Shown here: piece by piece, positions 4,147 to 5,426 of the stretch
How the letters are laid out: every line of letters begins with the position of its first letter
How positions within the stretch are numbered: the stretch's first letter is position 1
Assembly: GCA_023433965.1 (NCBI GenBank)
Contig: JAEYTQ010000752.1
Coordinates: 1 to 5,426, forward strand
Source of the DNA: Pseudomonadota bacterium
GTDB lineage: Bacteria; Pseudomonadota; Alphaproteobacteria; Rhizobiales; Xanthobacteraceae
Length of the DNA stretch: 5,426 nucleotides
Direction: 5' to 3'
Notes under the pieces: generated by a model
Told to the model about the DNA's origin: nothing
What the model saw: only the letters and a program-made list of their open reading frames with translations
Databases searched by the model: none
Program-made: the position numbers and the translations under genes

Positions 4147-5426
4147 TCAACCTCTGCGGATTTTTGCGTAAGCGGCGAGCGCGCGCTCGCGTCCGGTGGC
4201 ATGATCGACGATCGGCTGCGGATAGGTCTTGCCAAGCGTGATGCCGGCGCTCGCAAGCTCGATCGGCGTTGCCTGCCAGGGGCGGTGGATCAGCTTCGTC
4301 GGCATGTCCTTCAGTTCCGGCAGCCAGCGCCGCACGTAGTCACCATCCGGATCGAACTTTTCGCCCTGGAGCTGCGGGTTGAAGACGCGGAAATAGGGCG
4401 CGGCGTCGGCGCCGCAGCCGGCGACCCACTGCCAGTTGGCCGGATTGCTGCCGGGGTCCGCGTCGACCAGCGTGTCCCAGAACCAGGCTTCCCCCTCGCG
4501 CCAGTCGATCAGGAGGTGCTTGACCAGGAACGACGCCACCACCATCCGGACGCGGTTGTGCATCACGCCGGTGACCCAGAGCTCGCGCAGCCCGGCATCG
4601 ACGATGGGATATCCAGTGCGGCCTCGCTGCCACGCGGCCAGCGCCTTGCTGTCGGGCTCCCAGGGGAAGCCATCGAAGTTTGTTTGCAGATTCGCGGTGG
4701 CAAGGTCGGGGTGATCGTGCAGGAGGTGGCGGCAGAATTCGCGCCACCCGAGCTCGCTCAGGAATTTTTCGACACCGGGCACCAGCGCCGGATCTTCCGC
4801 CGCGGCAAACCGGGTGGCGTGCCAGACCTGGCGCGGGCTGAGCTCGCCGAACCGCAGATGCGGTGACAAACGCGACGTGCCGTCCCGATCCGGGCGGTCG
4901 CGGTCCCCGACATAATCGCGCACGCCTTGCTCGAGGAAGCCGCGCAGGCGCGCTCGTGCCGAAGCTTCGCCCGGCGTCCAGCTCGTGCGCAGGCCGCCCG
5001 CCCAGTCGGGCCTGCGCGGCTCGAGATTCCAGCCCTCGAGTCGATCGCTGGCGATCCTCGGCGCAGGGCGCAGCTGTTTCGGCGCGGGCACGGGCTTTGG
5101 CGGATCGCCGAGCGACAGCAGGCGCCGCCAGAACGGCGTGAACACGCGCAAGCCCCGGCCTTCCTTGGTGCGGATGGCCGCGGGCGGCACCAGGAGATCG
5201 CCGGGGAAGCTTTGCGAGTCGATGCCGAGCCTCGATAGCGTTGCCGCGAGCTGGTCCTCAACGGCCTGATGTGGCGCCTGCGCGATGCCGTTCCAGTAAA
5301 CGGCGCGTGCGCCACTCTCGCGCACAACCTCGCGGATGACCTTGGCCGCCGTGCCCCTGCGCAGGACCAGCGTTCCGCCGCGCGCTGCGATCCCGGCCCC
5401 GAGCGCCCGCAGCGACTGGGCCAGCT
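4147..5426 (-). CDS. deoxyribodipyrimidine photolyase, N-terminus missing
   Basis: This is a class I CPD photolyase, a flavoprotein that uses light to split cyclobutane pyrimidine dimers in DNA. The frame is open to the window edge, giving 425 visible residues; about 55-60 N-terminal residues are missing compared with the usual 470-490. A GTG at 5323-5325 is internal, because the 33 codons upstream of it still read as photolyase (SLRALGAGIAARGGTLVLRR). The antenna-domain end carries AVYWN (42-46 of the visible part). The FAD domain is complete: TSRLSPHLRFGELSP (183-197), ELGWREF (224-230), WQRGRTGYPIVDAGLR (265-280), MHNRVRM (288-294), and WQW followed by DAAPYFRVFNP (340-350). Aligned by memory to E. 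coli PhrB, the electron-transfer tryptophans W306, W359 and W382 correspond to visible residues 255, 308 and 331. The active-site Asn378 is also kept (327), within SNPANWQW rather than NNGGWQW. The enzyme should therefore be functional. Its promoter lies outside the window. Confidence 0.95.
   Translation of the reverse strand, partial: LAQSLRALGAGIAARGGTLVLRRGTAAKVIREVVRESGARAVYWNGIAQAPHQAVEDQLAATLSRLGIDSQSFPGDLLVPPAAIRTKEGRGLRVFTPFWRRLLSLGDPPKPVPAPKQLRPAPRIASDRLEGWNLEPRRPDWAGGLRTSWTPGEASARARLRGFLEQGVRDYVGDRDRPDRDGTSRLSPHLRFGELSPRQVWHATRFAAAEDPALVPGVEKFLSELGWREFCRHLLHDHPDLATANLQTNFDGFPWEPDSKALAAWQRGRTGYPIVDAGLRELWVTGVMHNRVRMVVASFLVKHLLIDWREGEAWFWDTLVDADPGSNPANWQWVAGCGADAAPYFRVFNPQLQGEKFDPDGDYVRRWLPELKDMPTKLIHRPWQATPIELASAGITLGKTYPQPIVDHATGRERALAAYAKIRRG

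Noticed and set aside
4863..5269. Several plus-strand frames opposite the photolyase
   Set aside because: Arg/Ala/Ser-rich shadows of the conserved photolyase reading frame.

Overview
The window looks like chromosomal DNA of a Bradyrhizobium-type alphaproteobacterium (Nitrobacteraceae). It is GC-rich, it carries a DUF3775 protein beside a host-attachment family protein, it has several small secreted proteins of the kind common in these genomes, and it has a FixK/FNR-type regulatory site. The genus is an inference from this gene content; there is no rRNA or other taxonomic marker.

Layout. 1-247 holds no convincing gene, but has a near-palindromic FNR/FixK-like site. 248-526 (minus) encodes a small exported protein with YYGPR repeats, closed by a strong hairpin. 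527-775 is a divergent intergenic region with a FixK-type box placed for class II activation of the next gene. 776-1186 and 1227-1688 (plus) form a two-gene unit: a DUF3775 protein and a host-attachment/baeRF-like protein. 1723-1986 (minus) encodes a second small exported protein, driven by an extended -10 promoter. 2274-2720 (plus) encodes a small exported protein with a ClpP/crotonase-like CxSxC motif. 2818-3690 (plus) encodes a ten-helix EamA/DMT transporter. 3775-4080 (minus) encodes a histone H1/AlgP-like lysine-rich protein with its own promoter. 4147-5426 (minus) is a class I DNA photolyase whose N-terminus lies beyond the right edge.

How the genes work together. The DUF3775/host-attachment pair is probably one operon, induced at low oxygen through a FixK-like regulator. 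The photolyase and the lysine-rich DNA-binding protein lie in the same direction and both act on DNA (light-driven repair and compaction or protection), but the second has its own promoter, so a shared role is only suggestive. The other genes look like independent single-gene units. I see no mobile element, CRISPR array, tRNA or rRNA, and no clear multi-gene novel system. The most interesting signals are the well-positioned FixK-type promoter in front of two poorly characterised proteins, and the small exported ClpP-like protein.
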